Below, one piece after another: positions 34,901-43,614 of a stretch of 64,000 nt of DNA (position 1 is the first letter of the stretch; every line of letters begins with the position of its first letter). The position numbers were made by a program, and so were the translations under genes. Location of the stretch: positions 124,001 to 188,000 of the forward strand of contig NZ_JACXXO010000009.1 in assembly GCF_017980685.1 (NCBI RefSeq), read 5' to 3'. The notes beneath the pieces were generated by a model that was not told where the DNA came from, did no database searches, and saw only the letters and a list, made by a program, of their open reading frames with translations. The DNA comes from Pseudomonas iridis. Lineage in GTDB: Bacteria > Pseudomonadota > Gammaproteobacteria > Pseudomonadales > Pseudomonadaceae.

Positions 34901-37009
34901 TCAGGTCCGAGAAGGCTGCGGCAACACCACCGGCGAACTCTCAGGTGGCGTCTCTTGCACTAGCTCTCCCTGCCGTTGCGGCAACAAAACCTGCTGTGGA
35001 TAAGTCTGCGCGAAGTGCACCGACGGGCTGTTATCCACAAGCTTCTTCAAACGCTGATTGAACGCCCTGCTCACCGCATATTGCCCGCCGGACACCGTGC
35101 GGAATTGCGCCGTGAGCACTACGCCGTTGAGATCCATCTTGTCCACGCCAAACACATCCAGTGGCCCTTGCAGGTTGTATTTGAGGAAGGGGTCTTCGCG
35201 GATCGAATCGCCGGTCTCGCGAATCAACTCGATGGCCTTTTCGACATCCGTGTCATAGGTGAACTGCACCGAAAAGAACGCGAACGCAAACTGGCGCGAT
35301 TGATTGGTCACAGCCTTGATTTGCCCGAACGGCACCGAGTGCACAAAACCCTTGCCGTCGCGCAGGCGCAACGTGCGGATCGTCAGCCCTTCAACCGTGC
35401 CGGCATGCCCGGAGTCGAGCACCACCCAGTCGCCGATCGACAGGGTATCTTCGATGATGATGAACAACCCGGTGATCACGTCCTGCACCAACTGCTGCGA
35501 GCCGAAACCGATGGCCAGACCGACCACCCCGGCACCGGCCAGCAGTGGCGCAACGTTGATACCCAGATTGGCCATGGTCGTGATCGCGCAAATCACCACG
35601 AGGATGATTTTGATCGCATTGCGCAGCAGCGGCAGGATGGTTTTTACCCGGGTGCTGGGCTGGCGCGCCCCGCGCTTGCTGACCGGCGGTTTCAGCGCTT
35701 CTTGAATCGCCGTGTCGAGCACCACCCACAGCAGCCACGTCACGAGGAAGATCAGGCCAATGCTGCTCAAGGCATTACTGATCGCCCGGCCGACCGTGCT
35801 GCTCTGCGCGAAATCAAGTAGCGACACGCCCCAGATCCGCCCGAGGATATCGATGAAAGCAATGGCGATGACGATCCGCAGCAACGCATGCAAAAGGCTC
35901 AGGAAACGTTCTTTGTAAGCACTGCTGTGCTTGATCGTCTCGGCCTTTCGCGACTTGAACAGGTGCTGCAGGATGGTGCTCAAAAACACCGTCCCTATCA
36001 GCAGCACCGTGGTGAACAACGCGCAGCGCAGGGCCTTTTGATTGTCCTCGCCGATGCCGATCAGATTCACCGCCGACACCAACACCATCAGCACAATCGG
36101 CCAATACCACAACCCGGAAAAAATCCGCAGCGACTCCTGCAACGACGGCTGTTTCAGACGCTGGCTCAGCGAACGATTGCGGATCAGATGCGCCACCGGG
36201 CGGCGCAGGCGAATCACCAATAAACCGAAGATGATCGAAGCGATCAATCCGGTGAACACCGCAATACTGCTGGTGATATTGCCGCCCAATTGCCGGGCGA
36301 TTTGCGGGCTGGTCAACGCATCACTGAGCGCAGCAAGAAAGCCGATCAGGAACAGGGGGCGCGGACAGTAATCGCGGATGATTTTTGCCGCCGGGCGTTT
36401 GTGCCCGACATTGAACATCACCACCACGCACAACAGCATTGACGTGGAAAAGATGCCGCTACTGGTCGCATAAGCAAAACACAGCGCCAGCGCATGCCCT
36501 GCCGACGCTTGCAGGAAATGGCTGACGTACAGCGTCAACGGCAGGCAGATCAGCGCCGGTAACATGTATGGCAACAAATAGCCGAGCAGATCCTGGCAGC
36601 GCGGGTGCGTGCGAAACCAGCGACCTTCGCGCAGACGTTTAGCCAACAGGCTGCCGAGCACGGTCAACAGGGCGAATGTGCCAAGCCACACCCCGGACAG
36701 CGTCAGGAAGTCCCCGGCGACACTCCAGCCAGAGCGGTTCGACGGGTGATTGACCAGTTTGTCGACCTCATTCGCCGCACGGTCGGCGCGCAAGCGCCAG
36801 GCATCCACCAGATCTTCGTTGAGGTCGAGTTTTTCTTGTACGTCGTCGATGCTCGTACTGATGGCACCGAGCAACCCGCCCTGCACAATCGGTTCGGGCT
36901 TGGCCGGCTCTTCAGTGGCGGCCGGCAACCCCGGCAGTGTCGCGGCTTCGAGCTCGCTGGCACCAAGAAACAACAATGCTCCCAGCAGAATGGCGATCCT
37001 GAACTTCAT
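34901..37009 (-). CDS. Large mechanosensitive ion channel, MscS family
   Basis: 702 residues from ATG 37009 (GGAG 7 nt upstream), opening with a signal-like segment (FRIAILLGALLFLGASELEA). A periplasmic coiled region is followed by many membrane helices. The MscS pore/beta-domain core is at about 500-600: GAGVVGLAIGFGSQQLVQDV, GLFIIIEDTLSIGDWVVLDSG, VPFGQIKAVTNQSRQ. The size places it with MscK/YbiO-type channels, larger than MscS (286 aa). It would open under hypo-osmotic shock. It is divergent from the DUF72 gene and convergent with lhr. Confidence 0.92.
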   Translation of the reverse strand: MKFRIAILLGALLFLGASELEAATLPGLPAATEEPAKPEPIVQGGLLGAISTSIDDVQEKLDLNEDLVDAWRLRADRAANEVDKLVNHPSNRSGWSVAGDFLTLSGVWLGTFALLTVLGSLLAKRLREGRWFRTHPRCQDLLGYLLPYMLPALICLPLTLYVSHFLQASAGHALALCFAYATSSGIFSTSMLLCVVVMFNVGHKRPAAKIIRDYCPRPLFLIGFLAALSDALTSPQIARQLGGNITSSIAVFTGLIASIIFGLLVIRLRRPVAHLIRNRSLSQRLKQPSLQESLRIFSGLWYWPIVLMVLVSAVNLIGIGEDNQKALRCALFTTVLLIGTVFLSTILQHLFKSRKAETIKHSSAYKERFLSLLHALLRIVIAIAFIDILGRIWGVSLLDFAQSSTVGRAISNALSSIGLIFLVTWLLWVVLDTAIQEALKPPVSKRGARQPSTRVKTILPLLRNAIKIILVVICAITTMANLGINVAPLLAGAGVVGLAIGFGSQQLVQDVITGLFIIIEDTLSIGDWVVLDSGHAGTVEGLTIRTLRLRDGKGFVHSVPFGQIKAVTNQSRQFAFAFFSVQFTYDTDVEKAIELIRETGDSIREDPFLKYNLQGPLDVFGVDKMDLNGVVLTAQFRTVSGGQYAVSRAFNQRLKKLVDNSPSVHFAQTYPQQVLLPQRQGELVQETPPESSPVVLPQPSRT

Positions 37010-37076
37010 CAAAACTCCGATCTCCCGTTGGCTGAACCTGTAAGGAACTGATCGGCAATTGCACGGCAAGTTCAAG

Positions 37077-37242
37077 AGCCCCCTCACCCTGGCCCTCTCC
37101 CGAGGGAGAGGGAACTGACCGAGTTGAATGCTGGAGGTACGCCGACTTGCGAGTTCTCAGCGAACTCAGACCTTGAAAACCATGAAGATCAGCTCCCTTC
37201 CCCCTCGCCCCCTTGGGGGAGAGGGTTGGGGTGAGGGGGAGC
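37077..37242. repeat. Extragenic inverted repeat, family C
   Basis: CCCCCTCACCCTGGCCCTCTC on the left (first 20 bases) faces GGGAGAGGGTTGGGGTGAGG on the right. Each arm also has its own small dyad (CTCTCCCGAGGGAGAG; CCCCCTTGGGGG). Arms are about 100 nt apart. A lone half copy occurs at about 28284-28304. Confidence 0.85.
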
Positions 37243-37246
37243 ACTT

Positions 37247-37275
37247 TTGATCTTCGTGCTGAAGGCATATATAGG
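37247..37275 (+). promoter_or_regulatory. Candidate promoter for the DUF72-ybhP-clsB-ybhN operon
   Basis: TTGATC (37247-37252) and TATAGG (37270-37275) are 17 nt apart; the overlapping TATATA at 37268 is an alternative -10. The leader would be about 85 nt. Confidence 0.4.
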
Positions 37276-37368
37276 ATCTACCGTCCGTAACACCGCCGAA
37301 ACTTTCCCGAACCGCCCGCAGTCATCAACAGACAGAGGCTGTACGAGGACTTTCAACGGGAGGGCGGC

Positions 37369-38295
37369 ATGGCAACGATTCACATCGGTATTTCAGGCTG
37401 GCACTACGCCCCGTGGCGCGGGGATTTCTACCCCGATGGACTGGCGCAGAAACGCGAATTGCAGTTCGCCTCGCGAGCGGTCAACAGCATAGAGATCAAT
37501 GGATCGTTCTACGCCCTGCAACGACCCGAGCGCTATGCCCAGTGGTACGCCGAAACGCCAGACGACTTCGTCTTCAGTGTGAAGGCGCCGCGTTTCATCA
37601 CCCACATCCGCCGCTTGCGCGAGATAGAAAAGCCATTGGCGAATTTCTTCGTCTCAGGTGTGCTGGAGCTCAAGGAAAAGCTGGGGCCGATCCTTTGGCA
37701 GTTCCCACCGAACTTCAGATTCGACGCCGAACGTTTCGAGCATTTTCTCGCACTGTTACCCCACGACACCGAAACTGCCGCCGCCCTCGCCCGTCAGCAC
37801 GACTCGCACCTGCATGGCCACGCCAGCATGAAAGCCTGGCGAAAAAAACCGTTGCGCCATGCTGTCGAAATTCGTCATGACAGCTTCATCGATGTCGACT
37901 TCGTGCGCCTGTTGAAACGCCACAACATCGCACTGGTGATTGCCGACACCGGCGGTAAATGGCCGTATCGCGAAGACGTGACCAGTGACTTCGTCTACCT
38001 GCGCCTGCACGGTGCCGAGGAACTCTACGCCAGCGGTTACAGCGCGCCGGCGCTCAAGCGTTGGGCGGATCGGATCGAAGCCTGGCACCACGGAAAACAA
38101 CCGACAGATGCCCATCTGATCGCCCCGCGCCTGAAACCTCGAGTGCGCAAGTCACGCGAAGTGTTCTGCTATTTCGACAACGACATCAAAGTCCGCGCGC
38201 CCTACGATGCGCGCAACTTGCTGCAGCGTTTCGACCTCGACCGCGACTTGGCCACCACGCCCGGCGAGCCCGCTGGCGAAGGAGTGCTGGCATGA
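37369..38295 (+). CDS. DUF72 family protein (YecE-like)
   Basis: 308 residues. DUF72 landmarks are IHIGISGWHYAPWRGDFYP, NSIEINGSFYALQRPERY, FVFSVKAPRFITHIRRL, GPILWQFPPNF and FVYLRLHGAEELYASGYS. The fold is a TIM barrel; the biochemical role is unknown. ATG 37369 follows a GGAGGG about 8 nt upstream. It overlaps the endonuclease-type gene by 4 nt, so it is the head of a four-gene coupled operon with clsB. The C-terminus ends in a short acidic tail. Confidence 0.88.
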   Translation: MATIHIGISGWHYAPWRGDFYPDGLAQKRELQFASRAVNSIEINGSFYALQRPERYAQWYAETPDDFVFSVKAPRFITHIRRLREIEKPLANFFVSGVLELKEKLGPILWQFPPNFRFDAERFEHFLALLPHDTETAAALARQHDSHLHGHASMKAWRKKPLRHAVEIRHDSFIDVDFVRLLKRHNIALVIADTGGKWPYREDVTSDFVYLRLHGAEELYASGYSAPALKRWADRIEAWHHGKQPTDAHLIAPRLKPRVRKSREVFCYFDNDIKVRAPYDARNLLQRFDLDRDLATTPGEPAGEGVLA

Positions 38296-39089
38296 GTGTT
38301 TCAGAGCCGGTCGGTTTCACCGACGAAGGTGCCGAGGTCGAGTCATCCGTGCGCAGCTTCACCGTACTGACGGTCAACACCCACAAGGGCTTCACCGCGC
38401 TCAACCGGCGTTTCATCCTGCCGGAACTGCGTGAAGCGGTGCGCAGCGTCGCCGCCGACGTGGTGTTTCTGCAGGAGGTGCACGGTACCCACGAGCACCA
38501 TCATCAGCGCTACGACAACTGGCCGACGATGCCGCAATACGAATTCCTCGCCGACAGCCTCTGGCCGCAGTTCGCCTACGGGCGCAATGCGGTGTATCCG
38601 GAGGGCGATCACGGCAATGCGCTGCTGTCGAAATTCCAGATCATCCGCCACGACAATCTCGACGTTTCCATCAGCGGTCACGAAAACCGTGGCCTGCTGC
38701 ATTGCGTGCTGCGCCTGCCCGGCGACGGCAAAGAGGTGCATGCGATCTGCGTGCATCTGGGCCTGCGCGAGAGCCATCGCAACGAGCAACTGGGCTTGCT
38801 GATGCAACGCCTTGCAGAACTGCCGGACGATGCTCCGGTGATTGTTGCCGGCGACTTCAACGACTGGCGCCAGCGAGCTAATGCGCTGCTCAAACCCTGC
38901 GGTCTGCGTGAAGTGTTCGCCGAGCATCACGGCAAACCGGCGCGCAGTTTTCCGGCACGTTTGCCGACGCTGCGCCTCGACCGCATCTATGTACGCAACC
39001 TCAAGGCCAGCCAGCCAAAAGTGCTGGCGAACCGGCCTTGGTCACACCTTTCCGACCACGCCCCGTTATCGGTGGAGATCGAACTATGA
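38292..39089 (+). CDS. ybhP: YbhP-like endonuclease/exonuclease/phosphatase protein
   Basis: 265 residues from ATG 38292 (ATGA overlap with the DUF72 gene). EEP superfamily residues are all present: NTHKGF, VVFLQEVHG (metal Glu), HAICVHLGL, VIVAGDFNDW (Asp/Asn) and a final SDHAPL (catalytic His). The superfamily hydrolyses phosphodiesters in DNA, phospholipids or inositol phosphates. Placement before clsB and ybhN mirrors E. coli ybhP-clsB-ybhN, which suggests a lipid-related substrate, but this is not proven. Confidence 0.88.
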   Translation: MSVSEPVGFTDEGAEVESSVRSFTVLTVNTHKGFTALNRRFILPELREAVRSVAADVVFLQEVHGTHEHHHQRYDNWPTMPQYEFLADSLWPQFAYGRNAVYPEGDHGNALLSKFQIIRHDNLDVSISGHENRGLLHCVLRLPGDGKEVHAICVHLGLRESHRNEQLGLLMQRLAELPDDAPVIVAGDFNDWRQRANALLKPCGLREVFAEHHGKPARSFPARLPTLRLDRIYVRNLKASQPKVLANRPWSHLSDHAPLSVEIEL

Positions 39090-40360
39090 GCAGCGCACCG
39101 ATGGAAAAATCCGCTGTGGAACCGATAAGCATCAACCCGCCTGTGCGACAGCCGGGTCAAGTCGATGTCGAGTACCACTGGCAGGGCGGCAACCGCGTGG
39201 AATTGCTGGAAAACGGCGAAGAATATTTCCCCCGCGTGTTTGCCGCGATGCGGGCGGCGAAGAGTGAAATCCTGCTGGAGACCTTCATCGTCTTTGAAGA
39301 CAAGGTTGGCGCCGAATTGCAGGAGATTCTGATCGACGCCGCCAAGCGCGGTGTGCGCACCACTGTCAGCCTCGATGGCTTCGGTTGCGGCGAGTTAACC
39401 ACCGGTTATCTCTCGGCCCTCAGCGATGCCGGCGTGCATCTGCAAATCTTCGACCCGGCCCCTAAACACCTCGGAGTTCGCACCAACTGGTTCCGTCGTT
39501 TGCACCGCAAAATCGTTGTAGTCGACGGCTTGGTTGCGTTCATCGGCGGGATCAATTTTTCCGGTGATCACCTCGCCGATTTTGGCCCTGAAGCCAAGCA
39601 GGATTACTCGGTGCAAGTGCAGGGTCCGGCGGTGGCCGACATCCATCATTTTGCCCTGCTGCAAAGCGGTCGCCCGGGCCGGGCCAGGTTTTGGTGGCAA
39701 CGTCGCCGCCAGCGCCGCGCAGAGATGGCTTTCACCGATCACGACGGCCAGGTGCGCCTGGTGTTTCGCGATAACGACCAGCACAGCACCGATATCGAAG
39801 ATGTGTACATGCAGGTGCTGCGCCGCGCCAAACATCGCGTGGTCATCGCCAACGCTTACTTTTTCCCCGGCTATCGCTTGCTGCGCGAGATACGTAATGC
39901 TGCGCGGCGCGGGGTTGATGTCAGGCTGATTCTTCAGGGCCAGCCAGACATGCTAGTGGCCAAACTCGCGGCGCGGATGACCTATGACTATCTGCTCAGG
40001 GCCGGCGTGCAAATTCACGAATATTGCCAGCGCCCGCTGCACGGCAAAGTCGCGCTGGTAGACGAAGAATGGAGCACCGTCGGCTCGAGCAATCTCGACC
40101 CGCTGAGCCTGTCGCTGAACCTGGAAGCCAACGTGTTGATCCGCGACCGCGCGTTCAATCAGATGCTGTTCGAGCGTCTCGAAGACCTCAGCCAAAACCA
40201 CTGCAAAGCCATGGATGCCGCCAAGTCGCCGCGCGGACGCATCTGGCACATGACCGTGGGCTTTCTGGTATTCCACTTCCTGCGGCACTTTCCGGCAATG
40301 GCCGGCTGGTTGCCCGCGCACAAACCCCGGCTCAAGCCATTTCGAGGTGATCGCTCATGA
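39086..40360 (+). CDS. clsB: Cardiolipin synthase B
   Basis: 424 residues from ATG 39086 (ATGA overlap with ybhP). Two phospholipase-D HxKxxxxD motifs are complete: His140/Lys142/Asp147 with GGINFSGDH after it, and His319/Lys321/Asp326 with VGSSNLDPLS after it. There is no N-terminal membrane anchor, unlike ClsA, so the ClsB type fits. It joins phosphatidylglycerol or related lipids into cardiolipin at the inner membrane. It is coupled to ybhN by another 4-nt overlap. Confidence 0.93.
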   Translation: MSSAPMEKSAVEPISINPPVRQPGQVDVEYHWQGGNRVELLENGEEYFPRVFAAMRAAKSEILLETFIVFEDKVGAELQEILIDAAKRGVRTTVSLDGFGCGELTTGYLSALSDAGVHLQIFDPAPKHLGVRTNWFRRLHRKIVVVDGLVAFIGGINFSGDHLADFGPEAKQDYSVQVQGPAVADIHHFALLQSGRPGRARFWWQRRRQRRAEMAFTDHDGQVRLVFRDNDQHSTDIEDVYMQVLRRAKHRVVIANAYFFPGYRLLREIRNAARRGVDVRLILQGQPDMLVAKLAARMTYDYLLRAGVQIHEYCQRPLHGKVALVDEEWSTVGSSNLDPLSLSLNLEANVLIRDRAFNQMLFERLEDLSQNHCKAMDAAKSPRGRIWHMTVGFLVFHFLRHFPAMAGWLPAHKPRLKPFRGDRS

Positions 40361-41343
40361 GCCATTCCGACGCGCCATCCGCCAGCCATTCGGCGCCAGC
40401 AACCCACTCGCGCTGGAGCAAATGGAAACGTCCGCTGACGGTGGTGTTCTTTCTCGCGCTGATCGTGCTGTTGACGATGTTCGCCACACGCATCGAATGG
40501 GCCGAGGTGCTGCAAACCCTCGCCGACTTCAAGGTGCGCACGCTGATCATCGCCGCCAGCATCACCCTCGTGAGTTTTCTGACCTACGCCAGCTTCGACC
40601 TGATCGGCCGCACTTACATTCGCCAGGACCTGACCTGGAAACAGATTCTGCCGGTGGGCATCATCAGCTACGCGTTCAACCTCAACCTCAGCGCCTGGGT
40701 TGGCGGGATCGCCATGCGTTATCGCCTGTATTCGCGGCTCGGCGTCAGCAAAAGCAACATCGCCAAGATTCTTGGCCTGAGCCTGGCGACCAATTGGTTC
40801 GGCTACATGACCATTGCCGGCGTGGTGTTCAGCAGCGGACTGGTGAGCATGCCGCCGGGCTGGAAAATCAGCAGCACGGCGTTGCAGGGTATCGGCGTGT
40901 TGTTGCTGTTGATCAGCGCCGGGTATCTCGCGGCGTGCCAGTTCTCCAAGCGCCGCGAGTGGTCGATTCGCGGGGTGGAGATCAACTTGCCATCGCTGCG
41001 CATGGCAGTGCTGCAACTGCTGCTCGGCGCGCTGAACTGGTCGCTGATGGCCGCAGTGATCTTCACACTGCTGCCGAGCAAACTGGATTATCCGTTAGTG
41101 CTTGGCGTGCTGTTGATCAGTGCGATTGCCGGGGTCATCACGCACATTCCGGCGGGGCTCGGGGTGCTGGAAGCCGTGTTCGTGGCGCTGCTGCAACACG
41201 AGGCCTCGCGAGGCAGTCTGGTGGCGGGGTTGCTGGCGTATCGAGCGATTTACTTCCTGTTGCCGCTGCTGATTACGCTGGTGATGTACCTGGTTGTTGA
41301 GGCGAAGGCCAAGTCGCTGCGGATCCAGAAAGCACCGTCCTGA
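40357..41343 (+). CDS. ybhN: YbhN-like integral membrane protein (UPF0104, flippase-domain type)
   Basis: 328 residues with about eight hydrophobic helices: VVFFLALIVLLTMFATRI, TLIIAASITLVSFLTYASFDLIG and FNLNLSAWVGGIAMRYRLYSRLG early. GVLLISAIAGVITHIPAGLGVLEAVFVALL is a diagnostic motif of the lysylphosphatidylglycerol-synthase N-terminal (flippase) family. The MprF N-terminal half flips lipids, so lipid transport is a reasonable inference. Last gene of the coupled operon, followed by a REPIN. Confidence 0.88.
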   Translation: MSHSDAPSASHSAPATHSRWSKWKRPLTVVFFLALIVLLTMFATRIEWAEVLQTLADFKVRTLIIAASITLVSFLTYASFDLIGRTYIRQDLTWKQILPVGIISYAFNLNLSAWVGGIAMRYRLYSRLGVSKSNIAKILGLSLATNWFGYMTIAGVVFSSGLVSMPPGWKISSTALQGIGVLLLLISAGYLAACQFSKRREWSIRGVEINLPSLRMAVLQLLLGALNWSLMAAVIFTLLPSKLDYPLVLGVLLISAIAGVITHIPAGLGVLEAVFVALLQHEASRGSLVAGLLAYRAIYFLLPLLITLVMYLVVEAKAKSLRIQKAPS

Positions 41344-41367
41344 TTCTGTTTTGCGACTGCCGGCCTC

Positions 41368-41431
41368 TTCGCGAGCAGGCTCGCTCCCACATTTGAAATG
41401 CGCCCCCTGTGGGAGCGAGCCTGCTCGCGAA
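41368..41431. repeat. REPIN, family A
   Basis: TTCGCGAGCAGGCTCGCTCC and the inverse GGGAGCGAGCCTGCTCGCGA with a 16-nt spacer. It lies between the convergent ybhN and hydrolase genes. Confidence 0.9.
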
Positions 41432-41454
41432 GGCGTCCGAGAGAACACTACAGT

Positions 41455-42213
41455 CTATGAAGACTGAATAATGCTCAACCGCTCGCCTACGACCATTTCG
41501 GTAATCCAGTCCACCAGAATCGACGTGTACGCCTGCTGAGAAACCGGCTCGCTCAACGCATGATCCGCGCCATCAATGATCCGGTGCGTCAGCGAATGCG
41601 TTTGCTGACACGCGGCGCGGTAACTCATGATCGTCGCGTGCGGCACGAAATCGTCAGTTTCCGATTCCACCAGCAACACATCCCCAGTGAATTGCGAGCA
41701 CGCATGCAGTGCACGGTTGTTGTCGGCGCGAACCAGTGCGCCGCGATAATCGCGCAGGTCAGCCTTGTCCAGATCGCGTTTTGGCGTGTGCCATTGCTCA
41801 TCGCGGTACAGCGCCGGCACCCGTAGCGCCAGCCAGCGCACCGGGCGCAACGAGGTAAGGATCGACGCGAGGTAGCCGCCGTAACTGGTGCCAACCACGG
41901 CGATGGCCGATGTGTCGAGCGCCGGGTGGGAGAGCAAGCGATCGTACGCCGCCAGCAGATCGCGCAGATTATCTTCGCGGGTAACCCGACTCAGCGAAAT
42001 TCCGCTGCCGCCAGTGTGGCCGCGCAAGTCAAAGGTCAGACACACACAACCTAGGCCGGCGATCCCTTTCGCCCGTTCAAGATCACGCTCCTGACTGCCG
42101 CCCCAACCGTGGACAAACAACACCCCCGGCACCTTCGATTTAGGACTGAGAAACGTCCCGCTCATTTGTTCATCATCAATGTCGATTTGAATGCTTTCGC
42201 TTCTAGCCGTCAT
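41455..42213 (-). CDS. Alpha/beta hydrolase
   Basis: 252 residues. Oxyanion region FVHGWGGSQERD, nucleophile elbow VVGTSYGGY with Ser110, acid loop VESETDDFVPH and catalytic-His region DGADHALSEP are all visible. FDLRGHTGGSG is also typical of dienelactone-hydrolase/peptidase-like members. Substrate unknown. Its start lies inside the last 11 nt of the DUF3182 gene, so the two are likely made together. Confidence 0.88.
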   Translation of the reverse strand: MTARSESIQIDIDDEQMSGTFLSPKSKVPGVLFVHGWGGSQERDLERAKGIAGLGCVCLTFDLRGHTGGSGISLSRVTREDNLRDLLAAYDRLLSHPALDTSAIAVVGTSYGGYLASILTSLRPVRWLALRVPALYRDEQWHTPKRDLDKADLRDYRGALVRADNNRALHACSQFTGDVLLVESETDDFVPHATIMSYRAACQQTHSLTHRIIDGADHALSEPVSQQAYTSILVDWITEMVVGERLSIIQSS

Positions 42214-43312
42214 AAGATTTGACCATTACGTATTTGAGGAGAAATTCGCTGTTCTCAGCCGGGCCGCGATACACCTCGATGGCGTCCGCCGGCAGCGGCT
42301 GATCAATATAGGTTTCCACTGAAGATACGCGGATTGCGCGCATTGCGGGGTCGTTGACGAAACTTTGCAGTGCCGCCACTTCTGCGCTGCTGGCGCCGCC
42401 CATGCGCCAGGATTGTTCCAGTACGCCGCTGCGGGTTTTGCCGCTGCTGTCCAACCCTTGGGCGATGTCGTAGTTGCGGCGCGACGCGTAGAAACGCGGA
42501 TAAGCCTCATCCGCGGCGCTGTCGAACACTTGCGCCTGCTCGATGGCCAGACGCACGTCATCGGGCAATTCCAGCGCCAGCAAATCCTCATAGCCGCCCT
42601 GCACCACCAGCAAATTCGAGCCGCCGTAGACGTCTTCGCCATGAGCATCTTTGGTCAAGTATTGATCACCGCAGTAACTCAGCACGCTGTCGCCAATGAA
42701 TGACTGACCGACGCTATGGGTGATGACCTCGCTCAGATCTTGCTCCAGCACGACGCCTTCGCTGAACAGTTCGTGTGCTTCAGGTCGGGTAAGAATTTCA
42801 TCGAAGGCGTCGAGGCTTTTGATGACTTCCTGACCGCGACCGGCGCAAGCGTGAATCGGCTTCAGACGGATCGGCCCGCTGTACAACAAATGCTCGGCGG
42901 CAGGCCGCGCATCTTCGAAGGCGAACACGCTGAGACCGTCAAGCACCACGCTGCGCACGCGTTCAGAGAACAGCGGCGACCAGCCTTGCGGCGCGTGGGC
43001 CAGATGACTGCGCAGGCCATGGCTGATGGCTTTGGTACAGATGAAGTCGTATTCGACATAGCCGCCCCACAAGTCATCGGGACCTTTTACCCCAAGTGCC
43101 TGGGCGCTGGCGGCGCCGACAAGGGTTTGCGTCGGCAACAGATACAGGTCACTGCCGCGATGTTTCGCGGGGTCATAAGTGCCGCCGAATTTTAACCCGA
43201 GAATCTGCGCCAGCCAGCGCGCCAGGGCCTTGTTGGTTTCCACCTCGTGCCGCGGCGCTTCGGCGCGAACGGAGTGGGCAACCACGATTTTCTTGCGGGG
43301 TGTCGGGGTCAT
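42203..43312 (-). CDS. DUF3182 family protein
   Basis: 369 residues matching DUF3182 in length and motif pattern. The centre has SGPIRLKPIHACAGRGQEVI and VLEQDLSEVITHSVGQ, which look like the nucleotide-binding strand and loop of ATP-grasp enzymes; this is my inference. The N-terminus KIVVAHSVRAEAPRHEVETNKALARWLA is well conserved in memory of the family. No signal or membrane segment. It overlaps the downstream hydrolase gene by 11 nt. Function unknown. Confidence 0.78.
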   Translation of the reverse strand: MTPTPRKKIVVAHSVRAEAPRHEVETNKALARWLAQILGLKFGGTYDPAKHRGSDLYLLPTQTLVGAASAQALGVKGPDDLWGGYVEYDFICTKAISHGLRSHLAHAPQGWSPLFSERVRSVVLDGLSVFAFEDARPAAEHLLYSGPIRLKPIHACAGRGQEVIKSLDAFDEILTRPEAHELFSEGVVLEQDLSEVITHSVGQSFIGDSVLSYCGDQYLTKDAHGEDVYGGSNLLVVQGGYEDLLALELPDDVRLAIEQAQVFDSAADEAYPRFYASRRNYDIAQGLDSSGKTRSGVLEQSWRMGGASSAEVAALQSFVNDPAMRAIRVSSVETYIDQPLPADAIEVYRGPAENSEFLLKYVMVKSYDG

Positions 43313-43614
43313 GCGTCCCCCTTCAGGCAGGCTAATGAATGTAGACAGGAAAGGTGCAGAGATCAGGCCAACGGTAACCCGGTGAAAAGCGCCGGTTAAT
43401 CAACTGCTTGGCGAGACCGTAATGGCACCGAGCCTGTTTCAATCTGCACGACGACTCACTAATCCCCGGCAAATTGCACGATCCAACGCGTCACAGATAA
43501 CCCTGTGGGAGATGGCTTGCCAGCGATAGCGCTGTGGATCAGCCACCGACTTGGCCAATTGCAAGACCGAATCGCCGGCAAGCCCGCTCCCACAGGAGTT
43601 AAGACAGTCTCTGA
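43313..43614. other. Intergenic region, 302 bp
   Basis: Upstream of the DUF3182 gene and downstream of the GlxA-type gene. The right part is a REPIN (43502-43596). The left 190 bp should hold the DUF3182 promoter, but no confident -35/-10 pair was found. Confidence 0.5.
43502..43596. repeat. REPIN, chimeric family A arms
   Basis: Left arm CCTGTGGGAGATGGCTTGCC, right arm GCCGGCAAGCCCGCTCCCAC. The two arms belong to different subtypes (GGCTTGCCAGCGAT versus GCGGGCTTGCCGGCGAT), so the pair is imperfect. Confidence 0.8.

Larger units (their letters stand above)
37010..37368. other. Divergent intergenic region, 359 bp
   Basis: Lies between the mscS-type gene and the DUF72 operon. It holds a long family-C repeat pair (37077-37242) and a plausible rightward promoter. 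No coding region could be supported. Confidence 0.5.
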
